This document shows, in pieces, positions 37,544-46,308 of a stretch of DNA of 64,000 nucleotides (positions within the stretch are counted from its first letter, which is position 1; every line of letters begins with the position of its first letter). Origin of the DNA: Rhizobium sp. BK602 (GTDB lineage Bacteria > Pseudomonadota > Alphaproteobacteria > Rhizobiales > Rhizobiaceae); contig NZ_JACIBC010000001.1 of assembly GCF_014195095.1 (NCBI RefSeq), forward strand, positions 434,001 to 498,000, given 5' to 3'. The translations under genes were made by a program, and so were the position numbers. Under the pieces are notes generated by a model. It searched no databases and was not told the origin of the DNA. It saw only the letters and a list, made by a program, of their open reading frames with translations.

Positions 37544-40141
37544 TTGCGCCTGCTGAAACACCGCCTTCGTTTTTTGTTTGCACTGCTGCTGGGGCTGAAC
37601 CTTGCCATGGGGACAGGCCCCTTGGTGGCAAGCCATGCCTTTGCGCAGGATCAACAGTCGGGGCAGCCGGCTCCACAGGCGGAGCAATCGCCGCAGCTTG
37701 CCAATGGCCTGTTGGATGCCACGGTCGCAGATATCGACAAGGCGAAGAAGGAATATGGTTCACTCGAGGAGGCCTCGAAGGCCGACGGCGCCGATGACGA
37801 GGCCCTGGTCGCGCTGTCCGGCCGGGCCGACGAACTCAACCGCACCATCGCGGCGATCTCCGCGCGCCTGAAGCCGCGTTTCGCCGAGATCGATGCGCGC
37901 CTGGGGCAGCTCGGAGCAGCGCCGAAGGAAGGTCAGCCGCCGGAAGCGCCGATCGTCACGCAGGAGCGCGATCGGCTGAATGCCGAGCGGTCGCAGATCA
38001 GCGCCCTGACCCTCGATGCCGAGAATCTGCTGACGGCGACCAACCGCATTACCATGCAGTTCATGGAAATGCGCCGTAAGCTGTTCGCCGAAACGCTGTT
38101 CAAGCGCACCGGTATTTCCGCCGACACGTTCGAGGATGCCGGAACGGCCTTCGTCGACGAGGGCGTCCGGTTCAGCGCTGCCGTGACGAGCTGGATGGGC
38201 TTCGTCCTAAAGGCGAAGTTCGGCTCATTCCTTGCCGCCGTTCTGTTGTCGCTCTGCGCGGCCCTGATTTTCCTTCTGGGCGGCTACCGGCTGTTCCGCC
38301 GCTACTATGTGCGCGACGAGAGCATCGAGAACCCGTCCTATATCAGCCGGTTGTCGGTCGCTTTCTGGTCGACGCTGATCCGCACGCTGTCGCTGGTGGC
38401 GTTCCTCGTGACGTCTTTCCTGAGCCTCTCCAACTTCAACGTGCTGCGGCCGGATATCGCGCCGGTGCTGGGGGCCTTCTTCGGCTTCATCTGGCTCGTC
38501 TACTTCGTCGGCCGCCTGACCAATGCGGTTTTCGCGCCTTTTCGGCCGCATTGGCGGCTCGTCAAGCTGTCGAACAAGGGTGCGAGGTCGCTGAGCTGGT
38601 GCCTGCAGGCCATGGCCGTCGTCAACGGCCTCGATTATGTCTTCGACCGCATCAGCGAATCCATGGGCTCGCCGGTCGTCGTCACCGTCGCGAAGAGCTT
38701 CTTCGCCGCGCTGCTGATCGGTCTCATCCTGATTGCCTCTTCCTTCGGCCGGCCGATCCTCGCCAAGAGCGGCGATCCGGACGATCCAGGCCGCCGCTGG
38801 CCGCATGGGATGGCGATCATCCTGCGGGTGCTGGGCACGCTGCTGATCTTCACCGCCGTCATCGGCTATGTCGGCCTCGCGCGCTTCATCGCGACGCAGT
38901 TGATCATGATCAGCGCCGTTGTGGCGACGATGTATCTCGGCTTCCAGTTGGGCAAGGCCGTGTCCCGGCAGGGGGTTTTCGCCGAGACGATCATTGGCCG
39001 TTTCCTCGAGAACCGCTTCAAGCTCGGCGAGGTGGCGTTGGATCAGGCCGGGCTTGTCGCTGGACTTTCGACCTATGCGATCGCGCTTCTGACTGGTATC
39101 CCGCTGATCCTTCTGTCCTGGGGTTTCCACATCCAGGATCTGGAGCTGATCGCCTATCGCCTGTTCACCGAGATCCGCATCGGCAACATGTCGATTTCGC
39201 TGGTGGGCATCTTCGCGGGCATCATGCTGTTTGCCGGCGGCTATCTGGTGACGCGCTGGGTTCAGCGCTGGCTGGACAGCAATGTCATGGCGCGCGGCCA
39301 GATGGACCTGGGGGTACGCAACTCGGTCAAGACCGGCATCGGCTATCTCGGCATCGCGCTTGCCGCCATCATCTCGATTTCGGCGGCCGGCATCGATCTG
39401 TCCAGCCTGGCGCTGGTTGCCAGTGCGCTTTCGGTCGGCATCGGTTTCGGCCTGCAGAATATCGTGTCGAACTTCGTTTCCGGCCTGATCCTGCTGGTCG
39501 AACGGCCCTTCAAGGTCGGCGACTGGATCGTCTCGGGAACGTCGGAAGGCATCGTCAAGCGCATCTCGGTGCGTGCCACGGAAATCGAGACGTTCCGCAA
39601 ACAATCGATCATCGTGCCGAATTCGGAGCTGATCAATGCGTCCCTCGGTAACTGGACGCATCGCAATCGTCTGGCACGCTCGGAAATCCCGGTTTCCGTC
39701 AGCTTCGAATCCGATCCGAAGAGGGTGATGGAAATCCTGCTGGAGCTGGTGCGCGGCGTACCGAAAATCCTGCGAAACCCGGAGCCGCATGTCGAGTTCC
39801 TGCGTTTCGGTCCTTCGTCCCTCGATTTCGAGATACGCTTTTATCTCTCCGACCTCTCCGACGGCATGGAGATCCGCAACAATCTGCGCATCGATATCCT
39901 CAGGCGTTTTCGCGAGGAGGGGATTTCCATTCCCTATCCGCATCAGGAGCTGCATATCGTCCGCGATGGCAAGCGCGGCAGGCAGAGCGAGCTTCTGGCG
40001 AGCAGCGCGCTCGCCGAGGCCGCGGATGGGCCGGAGGGTGAGGGCGAGATTGTCGCAAGGCATATAGCGTCGCCGGCCGAGGAGCCGCAGCCGGAGAGCA
40101 AGAGCACGGGGCGCCGGCGCGGCCGGGCGTCCGCCGATTGA
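37544..40141 (+). CDS. Large mechanosensitive channel (MscS superfamily, DUF3772 type)
   Basis: 865 aa from a TTG with GAGGAG eight bases upstream. A signal peptide ends near SHAFAQ; then a coiled-coil-rich periplasmic part (to about residue 190), roughly ten membrane spans, and the MscS core with the pore helix SLALVASALSVGIGFGLQNIVSNFVSGLILLVERPFKVGDWI. The cytoplasmic beta and alpha-beta domains follow, then a disordered, charged tail ending GRRRGRASAD. Releases solutes on hypo-osmotic shock. Size and layout fit the MscK/YbdG-like rhizobial group. Confidence 0.92.
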   Translation: MRLLKHRLRFLFALLLGLNLAMGTGPLVASHAFAQDQQSGQPAPQAEQSPQLANGLLDATVADIDKAKKEYGSLEEASKADGADDEALVALSGRADELNRTIAAISARLKPRFAEIDARLGQLGAAPKEGQPPEAPIVTQERDRLNAERSQISALTLDAENLLTATNRITMQFMEMRRKLFAETLFKRTGISADTFEDAGTAFVDEGVRFSAAVTSWMGFVLKAKFGSFLAAVLLSLCAALIFLLGGYRLFRRYYVRDESIENPSYISRLSVAFWSTLIRTLSLVAFLVTSFLSLSNFNVLRPDIAPVLGAFFGFIWLVYFVGRLTNAVFAPFRPHWRLVKLSNKGARSLSWCLQAMAVVNGLDYVFDRISESMGSPVVVTVAKSFFAALLIGLILIASSFGRPILAKSGDPDDPGRRWPHGMAIILRVLGTLLIFTAVIGYVGLARFIATQLIMISAVVATMYLGFQLGKAVSRQGVFAETIIGRFLENRFKLGEVALDQAGLVAGLSTYAIALLTGIPLILLSWGFHIQDLELIAYRLFTEIRIGNMSISLVGIFAGIMLFAGGYLVTRWVQRWLDSNVMARGQMDLGVRNSVKTGIGYLGIALAAIISISAAGIDLSSLALVASALSVGIGFGLQNIVSNFVSGLILLVERPFKVGDWIVSGTSEGIVKRISVRATEIETFRKQSIIVPNSELINASLGNWTHRNRLARSEIPVSVSFESDPKRVMEILLELVRGVPKILRNPEPHVEFLRFGPSSLDFEIRFYLSDLSDGMEIRNNLRIDILRRFREEGISIPYPHQELHIVRDGKRGRQSELLASSALAEAADGPEGEGEIVARHIASPAEEPQPESKSTGRRRGRASAD

Positions 40142-40402
40142 TGGTCCCGATACCGGTCTTGGCCGGATCGCTCGATCCGCGCGAGACGGCTCTGGGCGGC
40201 TAATATTCGAACAGTTCGAAGTATAGGGAGGGGATGTTCCGGTCTTGAAAGACTAGAGCGTCCCTTTCGCATTCTTGCGGCGAGTCCATGGCTTTGACGG
40301 CCAATTTTTCACTTATGGGAAACCAGTCGACTTAACAAAGGCTCAAATGCTTTGCTGTAGAAACTCCGGACGAGGTGGGGTTTTTATTAGCGGGTTTTTA
40401 GC

Positions 40403-41233
40403 ATGTCATTTTTGGGTATTTCGGGAATGCAATATTCCGGCGGTTCGCTGGCGGGGGCGCGCATCATTCTTGCCGAGGATTCGAATGTCTTTACGTCGAT
40501 GATCAGCGCGAAGTTGAAGAACCTCTTCGACATAGACATCGAAATCTGCCGGAACTTCGAGGAATTGCAGTTGGCTTACGACAAATCGTCGGAGCCGATC
40601 CGCCTGGCGATCTCCAACATCAACCTGCCCGGGGCGGAAAAGGGCGAGGCGCTGGAATATCTCATCGATCTCAGCATTCCGACGATCGCCTTCACCGGCA
40701 CCTTTCTCGCCGGCATGCGCGACGAGCTGATCGCCAAGGATGTCGTCGACTATATCCTCAAGGACAATGTCTTTGCCGTCGATCTGCTGGCGGAATCGAT
40801 CTGCCGCTTCCTGACCAATCATCGTCATCATGTGCTGATCGTCGACGATAGCGCCACGGCGCGGGCGCTGCTGTCCAGCCGCCTGAAGCGCTATAATTTC
40901 CGCGTCAGCGTGGCCGAGAACGGCGCCAAGGCGCTGGAAATCCTGAAGACCAACCGCGATATCGGCCTGATGGTCACCGATTACAACATGCCCGACATCG
41001 ACGGGTTCGAGCTGACGCGGCGCATTCGCGCCACGATCGGCTCGCACGAACTGCGCATCATCGGCGTGTCGTCCTCGACCAACAGGCTGTTGTCGGCCCG
41101 CTTCTTGAAGGCGGGTGGTAACGATTTCATCCTGCGTCCTTTCATCGATGAAGAATTCTACTGCCGCGTGAACCAGAATCTCGACACGCTGCTGCAGATT
41201 CAGTCGGTCAGACAGGTGCAATTGAGCGCATGA
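40403..41233 (+). CDS. Double-receiver response regulator with degenerate first receiver
   Basis: 276 aa, no output domain. The first receiver (about residues 18-140) has the acidic pair LAEDSN but its phosphoacceptor position reads LAISNINLPG, with Asn in place of Asp (the neighbour protein has MAVVDLNLPD at the same place). The second receiver (about 147-268) is intact: LIVDDSATARA, LMVTDYNMPDIDG, SSST and Lys in FLKAGGNDFILRPF. Likely a signalling partner of the diguanylate cyclase encoded 199 bases downstream. Confidence 0.87.
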   Translation: MSFLGISGMQYSGGSLAGARIILAEDSNVFTSMISAKLKNLFDIDIEICRNFEELQLAYDKSSEPIRLAISNINLPGAEKGEALEYLIDLSIPTIAFTGTFLAGMRDELIAKDVVDYILKDNVFAVDLLAESICRFLTNHRHHVLIVDDSATARALLSSRLKRYNFRVSVAENGAKALEILKTNRDIGLMVTDYNMPDIDGFELTRRIRATIGSHELRIIGVSSSTNRLLSARFLKAGGNDFILRPFIDEEFYCRVNQNLDTLLQIQSVRQVQLSA

Positions 41234-41432
41234 TGCTCTAAACAAGGAAACGAGGGGACTAGGAGGGGATATAAATATGAATATAATTCATGTTTTGCGG
41301 AGATTTGTACAATCTCTGGTTCCAATTTCTTCACGAATCCTGTTCACGATGGTACGCGCGGTGGTGGTGTTTCAGCCGCACTAGGCCGAGACGATCGGAG
41401 CGCTCCGCGCGGTTCTGGAGGATGTGAAGGGA

Positions 41433-42764
41433 ATGGTTTTCAGCGTGGATTTCCTCAGCGACGGTCAAGGCCATCGCCGTGGTAGCCAGAAGATACTTCT
41501 GGTGGAGGATTCGCGCATGTTTTCCGCCGTTCTTTCGCATCGTTTTCAGACGGAACTGGGGCTGAGCGTCGTCCACTGCGCCTCGCTGAAACAATTGAAC
41601 GAGGTGCTTGCGACTGGTGAGGCGGGCTTCACCATGGCGGTCGTCGATCTCAACCTGCCGGATTCCCCGCATGGCGAGGCGCTGGATGTCGCCATTGTCC
41701 ACCAAATCCCCTCCATCGTCTTCACCGCGTCCTTCGACGTCGCCATGCGCAACCGCATCATGGAGCGCAGCATTGTCGACTATGTGCTGAAGGACAATGA
41801 ATTCGCGCTCGACAACCTTGTTGCCGCCGTGAGGCGCGGCATCTCCAACCGCAGCACCCGCGTGCTGGTGGTGGATGATGTCCCGTCAGCGCGGCGCGTG
41901 CTGGTCGATCTCCTGGAGGCGCAGCAGTTCAAGGTCGTTGAAGCCGGCTCCGGCGACGAAGCCCTGGCTGCGCTCGAGGAATATAGCGACATCGAGATGG
42001 TCCTGACCGACTATCACATGCCCGATATGAACGGTCAGGAGCTGACGCGGCGCATCCGCCATCATTACAGTTCGGACCGGATGCGGATCATTGGCATCTC
42101 GTCGTCGAACGACCGATTGCTGTCGGCAACCTTCCTGAAGGCCGGCGCCAGCGATTTCATCTATCGCCCCTTCGTTGCCGAGGAGCTGCAATGCCGCATT
42201 GCGCTCAATGTCGAGACGCTGATGCAGCTCAAGCAATTGCGTGCGGCCGCGGCGAGCGACTATCTGACCGGACTCTATAACCGGCGCTATTTTTACGATC
42301 AGGGACCGAGGATCGTGAATGAATGCCTGCGCCATCAGCGCCCGAGTGCCGTCGCAATCCTCGACATCGATCGCTTCAAGCATCTGAACGACACCTATGG
42401 CCACGAGATCGGCGATCAGGTGCTGAAAGCCGTTGCCGGCCGGCTGCAGTCGCTGTTTGAGGGCAGTGGCAATCTTCTGTCCCGGCTGGGCGGCGAGGAA
42501 TTCGCCATTCTCTTCACGGGAATGGATTCACGCGCCGCGACCGCTCTTTGCGACGAGGTGCGCGTCAATCTTTCGACGCTGAAGGTCAATGCCGACGATG
42601 AGGAACTGTCGGTGACGGTATCGATCGGTGTGGCGGAAATCGCCGGCTACGAGGCATTCGAGAACTATCTCAATGCCGCCGATCAATTCCTCTACATGGC
42701 CAAGCACAATGGCCGCAACCAAGTCTATTCCGACATCAAGATGGCAGGACAGGCAGCCGAATAG
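41433..42764 (+). CDS. Response regulator diguanylate cyclase (REC-REC-GGDEF)
   Basis: 443 aa from the ATG at 41433; a GTG at 41424 is an alternative. Both receivers keep the acceptor Asp (VVDLNLPD and LTDYHMPDMNG). The GGDEF domain (about 270-435) has DYLTGLYNRRYF, AILDIDRFKHLNDTYGHEIGD and the active-site RLGGEEFAILF, so it should make c-di-GMP. I do not see the RxxD inhibitory site just before GGEEF (it reads NLLS). It resembles PleD in layout but is the paralog of the preceding double-receiver protein across both receivers. Confidence 0.92.
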   Translation: MVFSVDFLSDGQGHRRGSQKILLVEDSRMFSAVLSHRFQTELGLSVVHCASLKQLNEVLATGEAGFTMAVVDLNLPDSPHGEALDVAIVHQIPSIVFTASFDVAMRNRIMERSIVDYVLKDNEFALDNLVAAVRRGISNRSTRVLVVDDVPSARRVLVDLLEAQQFKVVEAGSGDEALAALEEYSDIEMVLTDYHMPDMNGQELTRRIRHHYSSDRMRIIGISSSNDRLLSATFLKAGASDFIYRPFVAEELQCRIALNVETLMQLKQLRAAAASDYLTGLYNRRYFYDQGPRIVNECLRHQRPSAVAILDIDRFKHLNDTYGHEIGDQVLKAVAGRLQSLFEGSGNLLSRLGGEEFAILFTGMDSRAATALCDEVRVNLSTLKVNADDEELSVTVSIGVAEIAGYEAFENYLNAADQFLYMAKHNGRNQVYSDIKMAGQAAE

Positions 42765-42800
42765 GCGGCCTGTGGCCGTTTGGGCGTGGCGCGTGTTGTC

Positions 42801-42907
42801 CTAGAGCGCTTCATCGCTTCATGGAATCGTTGAACCGCTCTATGCCATTGCTTTTGCGCAATTCCGGACGGAAAAACGCTACGCACTTTTCCTGGAATTG
42901 CCCTAGA
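42801..42907. repeat. Dispersed rhizobial palindromic repeat
   Basis: Begins CTAGAGCGCTTCATCG and ends TTTTCCTGGAATTGCCCTAGA, with GCGCAATTCCGGACGGAAAA in the middle. I recognise it as the kind of about 100-base intergenic repeat present in many copies in Rhizobium genomes. Its right end supplies the TAG stop codon of the convergent GlxA-type gene. Confidence 0.75.
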
Positions 42908-43922
42908 CGACGACGCCGGTGCGGCTGCTCGACATGGTGAGCTTGCGTTCGGCGCGCTCCTGCTGGGGCGAGCGATTGTAGAGTTCGCGATAACACTTGG
43001 AAAAGTGCGAGGCGGAGACGAAGCCGCAGGCAACCGCCACTTCCACGACTGGCATGGAGGACTGCACCAGCAGGTGGCGGGCGCGGTCCAGGCGGATTTC
43101 GAGATAGTAGCGGGCGGGCGAACGGCCCATTTCCTGGCGGAACAGGCGCTCGATCTGACGGCGCGAGAGGCCGGCGTCGTCGGCGATCTCGAGCAGCGAT
43201 AGCGGCTCGGCGAGATTGCTCTCCATCAGTTCGATGATCGACAGAACCTTGGCGTTCTGGACGCCGAGGCGTGCACGCAGCGGCAGGCGCTGGCGGTCAT
43301 GCGGGCTGCGGACGCGGTCGGTCAGCTGCTGCTCGCAGACGCGGTTGACGAGGTTCTCGCCAAAGTCCTGGCCGATCAGGTTCAGCATCATGTCGAGCGA
43401 GGCGGTGCCGCCGGCGCAGGTGTAGAGATTGCTGTCGACCTCGTAGAGGTCGGCATAGACTTCCGCCTGCGGGAAGGTCTCGGAGAAGCCGGGGAGGTTC
43501 TCCCAATGGATCGCGCAGCGCTTGCCGTTCAGGAGACCTGCCTGGGCAAGCACATGCGCGCCCGTACAGAGGCTGCCGACGGCGACGCCGCGATTGTAGG
43601 TTTCGCGCAGCCAGGCATTGACCGACTTGTTATGGAATTCCTCGACATAGATGCCGGAACAGACGAGCACCATGTTCGGCCGATTTTCGCCGCCGAGATA
43701 GCGCCGTTCGTCGGCGAGCGACGAATTGACCTCAAGGCCGATGCCGCTGGAGGAATAGACCTTCTGTCCGTCTACGGATGCGAGCCGCCAGGTGTAGGCG
43801 GGATAGCCCAGCATGCGGTTGGCGATCCGCAGCGTTTCGACCGCGGCGGAAAACGGCAGCATGGTGAAATGCGGAACGAGGAAGAAAACCAGGGAACGCG
43901 TCTTATGCGGGGGCTTGCTCAT
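42903..43922 (-). CDS. GlxA-family AraC regulator (DJ-1/PfpI sensor plus AraC HTH)
   Basis: 339 aa from MSKPPHK at 43922. Residues about 8-190 form a DJ-1/PfpI-like domain (VFFLVPHFTMLPFSAAVETLRIANRM, with VAVGSLCTGAHVLAQAGLLNGKRCAIHWEN), and the end is an AraC double HTH (LSLLEIADDAGLSRRQIERLFRQEMGRSPARYYLEIRL, VACGFVSASHFSKCYRELYN). This architecture includes GbdR, CdhR and related regulators of glycine betaine, carnitine and arginine use. It lies at the edge of the corrinoid methyltransferase cluster, so it is a candidate regulator for it; that is inference. Confidence 0.9.
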   Translation of the reverse strand: MSKPPHKTRSLVFFLVPHFTMLPFSAAVETLRIANRMLGYPAYTWRLASVDGQKVYSSSGIGLEVNSSLADERRYLGGENRPNMVLVCSGIYVEEFHNKSVNAWLRETYNRGVAVGSLCTGAHVLAQAGLLNGKRCAIHWENLPGFSETFPQAEVYADLYEVDSNLYTCAGGTASLDMMLNLIGQDFGENLVNRVCEQQLTDRVRSPHDRQRLPLRARLGVQNAKVLSIIELMESNLAEPLSLLEIADDAGLSRRQIERLFRQEMGRSPARYYLEIRLDRARHLLVQSSMPVVEVAVACGFVSASHFSKCYRELYNRSPQQERAERKLTMSSSRTGVVV

Positions 43923-44224
43923 ATCAGGAAATCCATGCTCCACGACCACTGCGTATAACTTGCGTCAATTGCGCCGGTTCGTTGGTCTATTAGCGACATT
44001 GGCATGGAAATTAGCGGCCGCAAAGAGATATTTGGGCCGGCTCGTTAAAATCGCCACGGGAAAGAATGGAGGCCGGGCAGTCAAGCAATTCCCGTCAGAT
44101 GATCAAATATATATGCGGATTATTATCAAGATAAAGAAAAGGCGGGATCGCATGCGCTAGATGTTCGAAAGGCGACACTCGTTGCAGTTGAGCATCGCCT
44201 TTCGGAATTCAGGACTTGTTGCAG

Positions 44225-44431
44225 TCATCGCGCCGCCTTGGAATTCTTGGTTTCGTCGATGGCGGGCCAACCCAGATCCTTGCGCATGTCGTCGGAGAGG
44301 GATTCGAGCTCGCGCTCGGAACGCCACTGCTGCCAGCGATCGGCGATACGGGCGATGAAGGGTACAAAACTGCCGCCCTGCGGGAACGGGCCCCGCGATC
44401 TGCCGGTGTCTCTATAGGTAATCGTCGTCAT
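44225..44431 (-). CDS. DUF1127 small protein
   Basis: 68 aa, mostly basic. The DUF1127 signature is in the second half: RIADRWQQWRSERELESLSDDMRKDLGW. Small DUF1127 proteins of rhizobia and Agrobacterium affect phosphate uptake, RNA turnover or swarming in the few cases studied. Preceded by GGAAGGAA. Confidence 0.85.
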   Translation of the reverse strand: MTTITYRDTGRSRGPFPQGGSFVPFIARIADRWQQWRSERELESLSDDMRKDLGWPAIDETKNSKAAR

Positions 44432-44505
44432 TTCCAGGTTCCTTCCGGTTTGAGATGCCCGAAAGGTCGCGACCTTTACGAGCTAATATGGGACTGGTTC
44501 ATTCA

Positions 44506-44751
44506 TCAATCAAGCGAATAGATCTTATAGCTGCTATTAGTATTCTTGAAGGATCGCGGCTTGCCGGGCTTACGTTCAAGGACCGACAGCGTACGATCCG
44601 GCGGCAAGCCGCGGGCGTTGACGTCGTCGATCAGATGCGCGGGGAAGCGTGTGGCGATTTCATCGAGCGTATTCTGGGCCGTTCGCTGGACTTCCCGGAC
44701 ACGCATCAGATTGAACAGGCGAGTGGCTTCGCTAAGGACCGTGCCAGCCAT
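44506..44751 (-). CDS. Small hypothetical protein, divergent from LysR gene
   Basis: 81 aa, preceded by AAAGGAG with good spacing. Starts MAGTVLSEATRLFNLMRVRE, rich in Arg and Leu, and contains PGKPRSFKNTN and LPPDRTL; no known domain. Divergent from the LysR-family gene with a strong dyad in between, so it may be that regulator's target. Confidence 0.65.
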   Translation of the reverse strand: MAGTVLSEATRLFNLMRVREVQRTAQNTLDEIATRFPAHLIDDVNARGLPPDRTLSVLERKPGKPRSFKNTNSSYKIYSLD

Positions 44752-44789
44752 GGTCGTTGCTCCTTTCGGCTGCTGCACCAATTTCACTG

Positions 44790-44811
44790 CAACGAATATG
44801 ATGCTTCGTTG
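44790..44811. promoter_or_regulatory. Strong dyad between divergent small-protein and LysR genes
   Basis: CAACGAA-TATGATGC-TTCGTTG: perfect seven-base arms with an eight-base spacer, 39 bases from the 81-aa gene start and 60 bases from the LysR start. Position and form suit a LysR-type binding site controlling both genes. Confidence 0.65.
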
Positions 44812-44870
44812 ACATTCAGACAAATGAAATGATATGGTGTTTAAGATCAGAAAAATTGAAAGTAACCGAT

Positions 44871-45767
44871 ATGACCGTACCCTTCCGCCGGCCCATACCG
44901 CTGCTCGACAATGAAGTTCTGCGCACCTTTGTCGCCATCGCGGAAACGGGCAATTTCTCCACCGCCGCCGACGCTGTCTTCCGCACGCCATCGGCCGTTT
45001 CGATGCAGATCAAGAAGCTGGAAGAGCAGCTTGGCGTCACGCTGTTTCTGCGCGATGCGCGATCGGTAAGCCTGACCCAGCACGGCGAAATGCTGCTTTC
45101 CTATGCCCGCAACATCCTGGCGCTCTCCAACGAGGCCGTATCGCGCTTCATCATGCCGGAACTCAGCGGCGTGGTGCGGCTCGGCGCGCCCGACGATATC
45201 GGCGAGCGCCTGCTGCCGAGTATCCTCAAGAGTTTTTCCAAGAGTTATCCGGGCATCATGGTCGATGTGACCGTGGATATGAGCATCCAGCTGAAGAAGC
45301 GCATCGAGGAGCAAAGGCTGGATCTGGCGCTGATCAATTGCGCGACGCGGCCGTTCCCGACCGAAGGCGAGGTGATCTATACCGAGCGTCTCGTCTGGGC
45401 GGGCGCCAAGTGCGGCACTGCCTATCGGCAGGACCCACTACCCATCTCGATCTGGGAAGACGGGTGTATCTGGCGCTCGGAGGCCCTGGCGCAGCTCGAA
45501 CGGCAGAAGCGGGCCTACCGCGTTTCCTACTTGAGCGCCCATACCATGGCCCAGCGCGCCGCCATCGTTTCGGATCTCGCCGTGGCGCCGTTCCCGCGTT
45601 CCTACGTGACCGAGGACATGACCATTCTCGGCCCGAACGAGGGGCTGCCGGAACTGACCTCCTTCGACATCCGCCTGCTGACGGCCGCGCAGATGACCGG
45701 TCCGATGCAGGCGGTCGCCGATAGTATTCGGGAAGCTTTCGTCGAGATCGCGCGCGCCGCCGCTTGA
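44871..45767 (+). CDS. LysR-family regulator
   Basis: 298 aa from MTVPFRRP. HTH: LLDNEVLRTFVAIAETGNFSTAADAVFRTPSAVSMQIKKLEEQLGVTLFLRDARSVSLTQHGEMLLSYAR, the LrhA/HexA/DgdR-like type. The effector domain starts at about residue 95 (GVVRLGAPDDIGERLLPSILKSF). Ligand unknown. A cupin gene follows 64 bases later on the same strand. Confidence 0.92.
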   Translation: MTVPFRRPIPLLDNEVLRTFVAIAETGNFSTAADAVFRTPSAVSMQIKKLEEQLGVTLFLRDARSVSLTQHGEMLLSYARNILALSNEAVSRFIMPELSGVVRLGAPDDIGERLLPSILKSFSKSYPGIMVDVTVDMSIQLKKRIEEQRLDLALINCATRPFPTEGEVIYTERLVWAGAKCGTAYRQDPLPISIWEDGCIWRSEALAQLERQKRAYRVSYLSAHTMAQRAAIVSDLAVAPFPRSYVTEDMTILGPNEGLPELTSFDIRLLTAAQMTGPMQAVADSIREAFVEIARAAA

Positions 45768-45777
45768 GGAGGGCAAG

Positions 45778-45805
45778 TCAAATCCGGCCGTAAGGCCGTA
45801 TTTGA
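45778..45805. terminator. Stem-loop between LysR and cupin genes
   Basis: TCAAATCCGGCC-GTAA-GGCCGTATTTGA pairs over twelve positions with one mismatch. No T run follows, so it may be an attenuating hairpin, an operator or only a weak terminator. Confidence 0.5.
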
Positions 45806-45831
45806 GCCGAACGATCCTAGGGAGAATTGCC

Positions 45832-46293
45832 ATGCCCAAGATCGACATCGCCGCGGTGCCGGAGCGCAGGGGCACGGGGTATCCGCCGCAGTTCAATGCG
45901 CTTTCCGCCGAACGTATCCGCCAGCGGCTGGGTGACGCTGGCGGGCTTATGGATTTCGGGGTCAATCTCACGCGTCTGCCGCCGGGGAACTGGTCGAGCC
46001 AGCGTCACTGGCATTCGCATGAGGATGAATGCGTCTATGTGCTTGAAGGCGAGCTGACGCTCATTGAAGATGACGGTGAGACGGTGCTGCGCGCCGGCGA
46101 CTGCGCCGCCTTTCCGAAGGGGACCGGCAACGGCCATCACATGATCAACAGATCGAAGGCGATGGCCGTCTATCTCGAAATTGGCTCACGCCAGCCCGCC
46201 GACGTCACCACCTGCTCGGACATCGACATGATGAGCACGAACGCCGACGGCCGGTTCGTGCACAAGGACGGCACGGCCTATTCCGAGCCTTGA
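45832..46293 (+). CDS. Cupin-domain protein
   Basis: 153 aa. Single beta-barrel with the metal-binding motifs SSQRHWHSHEDECVYVLEGELTL (His, His, Glu) and FPKGTGNGHHMINRS. It resembles cupins annotated as transcription-related or sugar/betaine-linked, with no known catalytic role. It sits between the LysR gene and the convergent RACo gene. Confidence 0.88.
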   Translation: MPKIDIAAVPERRGTGYPPQFNALSAERIRQRLGDAGGLMDFGVNLTRLPPGNWSSQRHWHSHEDECVYVLEGELTLIEDDGETVLRAGDCAAFPKGTGNGHHMINRSKAMAVYLEIGSRQPADVTTCSDIDMMSTNADGRFVHKDGTAYSEP

Positions 46294-46308
46294 AGCGCGG
46301 ACCTGCAA

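Noticed and set aside
38225..40063. 612-codon open frame on the minus strand
   Set aside because: Antisense to the mechanosensitive channel, hydrophilic Asp/Gln/Arg-rich product typical of high-GC shadows.
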